Assembly (NCBI GenBank): GCA_023420935.1
Contig: JAEZUR010000086.1
Coordinates: 1 to 64,000 of the forward strand
DNA: 64,000 nt
Direction of reading: 5' to 3'
DNA from: Bacillota bacterium
GTDB lineage: Bacteria; Bacillota; Clostridia; Lachnospirales; Lachnospiraceae
Shown: piece after piece, positions 62,798 through 64,000 of the stretch
Layout: every line of letters begins with the position of its first letter
How positions within the stretch are numbered: the first letter of the stretch is position 1
The notes under the pieces: model-generated
Databases searched by the model: none
Told to the model about the DNA's origin: nothing
The model's input: the letters and a program-made list of their open reading frames with translations, nothing else
Translations under genes and position numbers: made by a program

Positions 62798-62922
62798 GGG
62801 ATAAAAGCGAACTCCTATGAAAAATTTGCGCCGACTGGCCGAGCTCATCTTGTGAAGCGGAGCGTTCTGAACGAGTGAGGGTAAAGCAAGTCAAATTTAT
62901 CATAGGTGTTCACTTTTATCCC
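62798..62922. repeat. long-stem element between hydrogenase gene sets
   Basis: Arms 62798-62828 and 62892-62922 pair over 31 bp with three mismatches. The 63-nt apex carries AAGCGGAGCGTT (62855-62866), like the one-sided motif of the other long-stem elements. The 62547-63093 gap has only this and the terminator at 62611; no gene is visible. Confidence 0.75.
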
Positions 62923-63093
62923 GCTACACACTTCATGGAATTATCCCCCCTCCCCAATCATGTATTTTTGGAGATACATTTGATAATTTATTAACAATCT
63001 TCTTGCTTTCTTATTGCAGAAATGATATCATTTATATTGTCAAAAATTTATCAATCTATTTCAAATTATGACGAATTAGGAAGGAGAAGTATA

Positions 63094-63582
63094 ATGTTAA
63101 CGCAAGAAGAAATTGCAAAAGTAGACCAAGTACTACAAGCACATGACTATCAGAAAACTTCTGTTATTGCAATTATGCAAGATATTCAAAAGGAATATCG
63201 TTATTTACCAGAAGAAGTTTTGTGTTATATTGCGAAAGAACTTAAGGTAAGTGATGCTAAAATATATGGGGTAGCAACCTTCTATGAGAACTTTTCCCTT
63301 GAACCAAAAGGAAAATACGTAATTAAGGTTTGCGACGGAACTGCTTGCCATGTAAGAAAGTCAATTCCAATTCTAGAAGAATTCCGAAAAGTATTAAGCT
63401 TATCTGAAACCAAACCAACTACCGAAGATATGTTATTTACGGTAGAAACCGTTTCCTGCCTTGGAGCCTGTGGTTTAGCGCCAGTATGTACTGTAAACGA
63501 TAAAGTATATCCTGCCATGACGCCTGCTAAAGCTTCAGAGCTTATCAATCAGTTAAGGGAGGAAGCAGCAAATGAGAATTAA
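63094..63582 (+). CDS. second HydC/NuoE-like 2Fe-2S subunit
   Basis: 162-aa NuoE-family protein: AKIYGVATFYENFSLEPKGKYVIKVCDGTACHV and VSCLGACGLAPVC supply the four Cys. Related to but clearly different from the copy at 57487. The frame opens at 63022, but GGAAGGAG places the start at ATG 63094 (MLTQEEIAKVD). It overlaps the following hydB-like gene by 11 nt. Confidence 0.92.
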   Translation: MLTQEEIAKVDQVLQAHDYQKTSVIAIMQDIQKEYRYLPEEVLCYIAKELKVSDAKIYGVATFYENFSLEPKGKYVIKVCDGTACHVRKSIPILEEFRKVLSLSETKPTTEDMLFTVETVSCLGACGLAPVCTVNDKVYPAMTPAKASELINQLREEAANEN

Positions 63583-64000
63583 TACTAGAGAAGAACTAGC
63601 CGAAATGCAGAAAAAATATAAGCAATCACTGGACAGTCAATACAAACAGATCTTAATCTGTGGCGGAACCGGCTGTGTTGCTGGTGGTGCTTTAGATATA
63701 TACGATAAGTTACAGAAATTAATGGAGGCAAGAGGCCTCTCCTGCTCTGTCTCCTTAGCAGAGGAACCACATGAAACAGTAGGGCTTAAGAAAAGTGGAT
63801 GTCATGGTTTTTGTGAAATGGGGCCACTTCTTCGTATCGAACCAATGGGTTGGTTATACATAAAAGTTAAGCTCGAAGATTGTGAAGAAATTGTCGAGAA
63901 AAGTATTATTGGAGATGAAGTCATCGACCGTTTAATCTATCAAGACAACAATTCTAAATCATATCAAAAACAGGATGAAATACCTTTTTACAAAAAACAA
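63572..64000 (+). CDS. second HydB/NuoF-like subunit, cut by window end
   Basis: 143 codons open to the window edge, starting MRINTREELAEMQKKYKQSL after GGGAGG. A thioredoxin-fold 2Fe-2S domain is visible (ILICGGTGCVAGGA and KKSGCHGFCEMGPLLRIEP), followed by the spacer IIGDEVIDRLIYQ and DEIPFYKKQ, which matches the HydB at 58997 at the point where its flavin domain begins (FYKKQN). So this is the N-terminus of a second NuoF-like subunit. Confidence 0.88.
   Translation, partial: MRINTREELAEMQKKYKQSLDSQYKQILICGGTGCVAGGALDIYDKLQKLMEARGLSCSVSLAEEPHETVGLKKSGCHGFCEMGPLLRIEPMGWLYIKVKLEDCEEIVEKSIIGDEVIDRLIYQDNNSKSYQKQDEIPFYKKQ

Noticed and set aside
63022..63093. 24-codon N-terminal extension of the second HydC
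   Set aside because: The strong GGAAGGAG site lies just before ATG 63094, and the extra residues do not fit the family.

Overview
The window is low-GC Firmicute DNA that fits a spore-forming, anaerobic member of the Lachnospiraceae (Clostridium/Lachnoclostridium phytofermentans-like; this genus-level guess comes from gene content and style, not from a search). Support: sporulation genes (spoIIE, yabP, yabQ, spoVT, spoVG), a glgC/glgD pair, strong AGGAGG ribosome sites, a small Lachnospiraceae-type protein, and two [FeFe]-hydrogenase gene sets with several sensory paralogs.

Layout. 1-431: four tRNA genes (Tyr, Leu, Phe, Gly) read leftward from their own promoter. 440-2554: an intracellular GH13 amylase. 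2555-3275: a gene-free tract packed with inverted repeats. 3276-13132 (minus strand): the conserved block ftsH, hpt, tilS, spoIIE, tRNA-Met, divIC, yabQ, yabP, S4 protein, HU, mazG, spoVT. With prsA-like, mfd, pth, spoVG and glgC/D further right, it keeps the gene order of the B. subtilis spoVG-to-ftsH region, interrupted at 13246-21479 by a MATE pump, ferredoxin, EamA transporter, HEAT-methyltransferase, thioesterase, truA and a PadR-controlled ABC exporter. 31010-36258 (plus strand): murC, DnaA-box repeats, a tandem hairpin array, dnaD, a dnaC/dnaI-type loader and a PRPP synthetase. 36359-41758 (minus): a class A penicillin-binding protein, a membrane-anchored SbcC/YhaN-like ATPase with its YhaO/SbcD-like nuclease, and a tautomerase. 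41863-44172 (plus): two small proteins and an ECF sigma/anti-sigma pair. 44276-47434: a YgiD-type dioxygenase, queT with a structured leader, and glpK.

47492-64000 is dominated by hydrogen metabolism. A plus-strand operon encodes an electron-bifurcating-type [FeFe]-hydrogenase (HydC, a HATPase, a 2Fe-2S protein, HydB, HydA), followed by a second HydC/HydB pair that runs off the end. Divergent from it and further left on the minus strand are two more H-cluster-like proteins, one with a PAS domain, plus two DRTGG proteins, a RsbW-like ATPase, a PP2C phosphatase, a PHP-domain protein and a thioredoxin-fold 2Fe-2S protein. Together they look like a redox or H2-sensing partner-switch circuit. A three-gene hydrolase/acyltransferase/membrane-protein cassette (50912-53801) sits in the middle.

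The least explained material is non-coding. A family of about 140-nt long-stem elements (14691-14830 and 42613-42750, with likely relatives at 50757-50893 and 62798-62922) shows paired, compensating changes between copies. The murC-dnaD gap holds directly abutting DnaA boxes and an alternating tandem array of covarying hairpins. A 20-bp hairpin buries the ribosome site of the sporulation gene yabP. Start codons were moved from the longest reading frame to a downstream start in many genes, because the upstream start lies inside or before the Shine-Dalgarno sequence.
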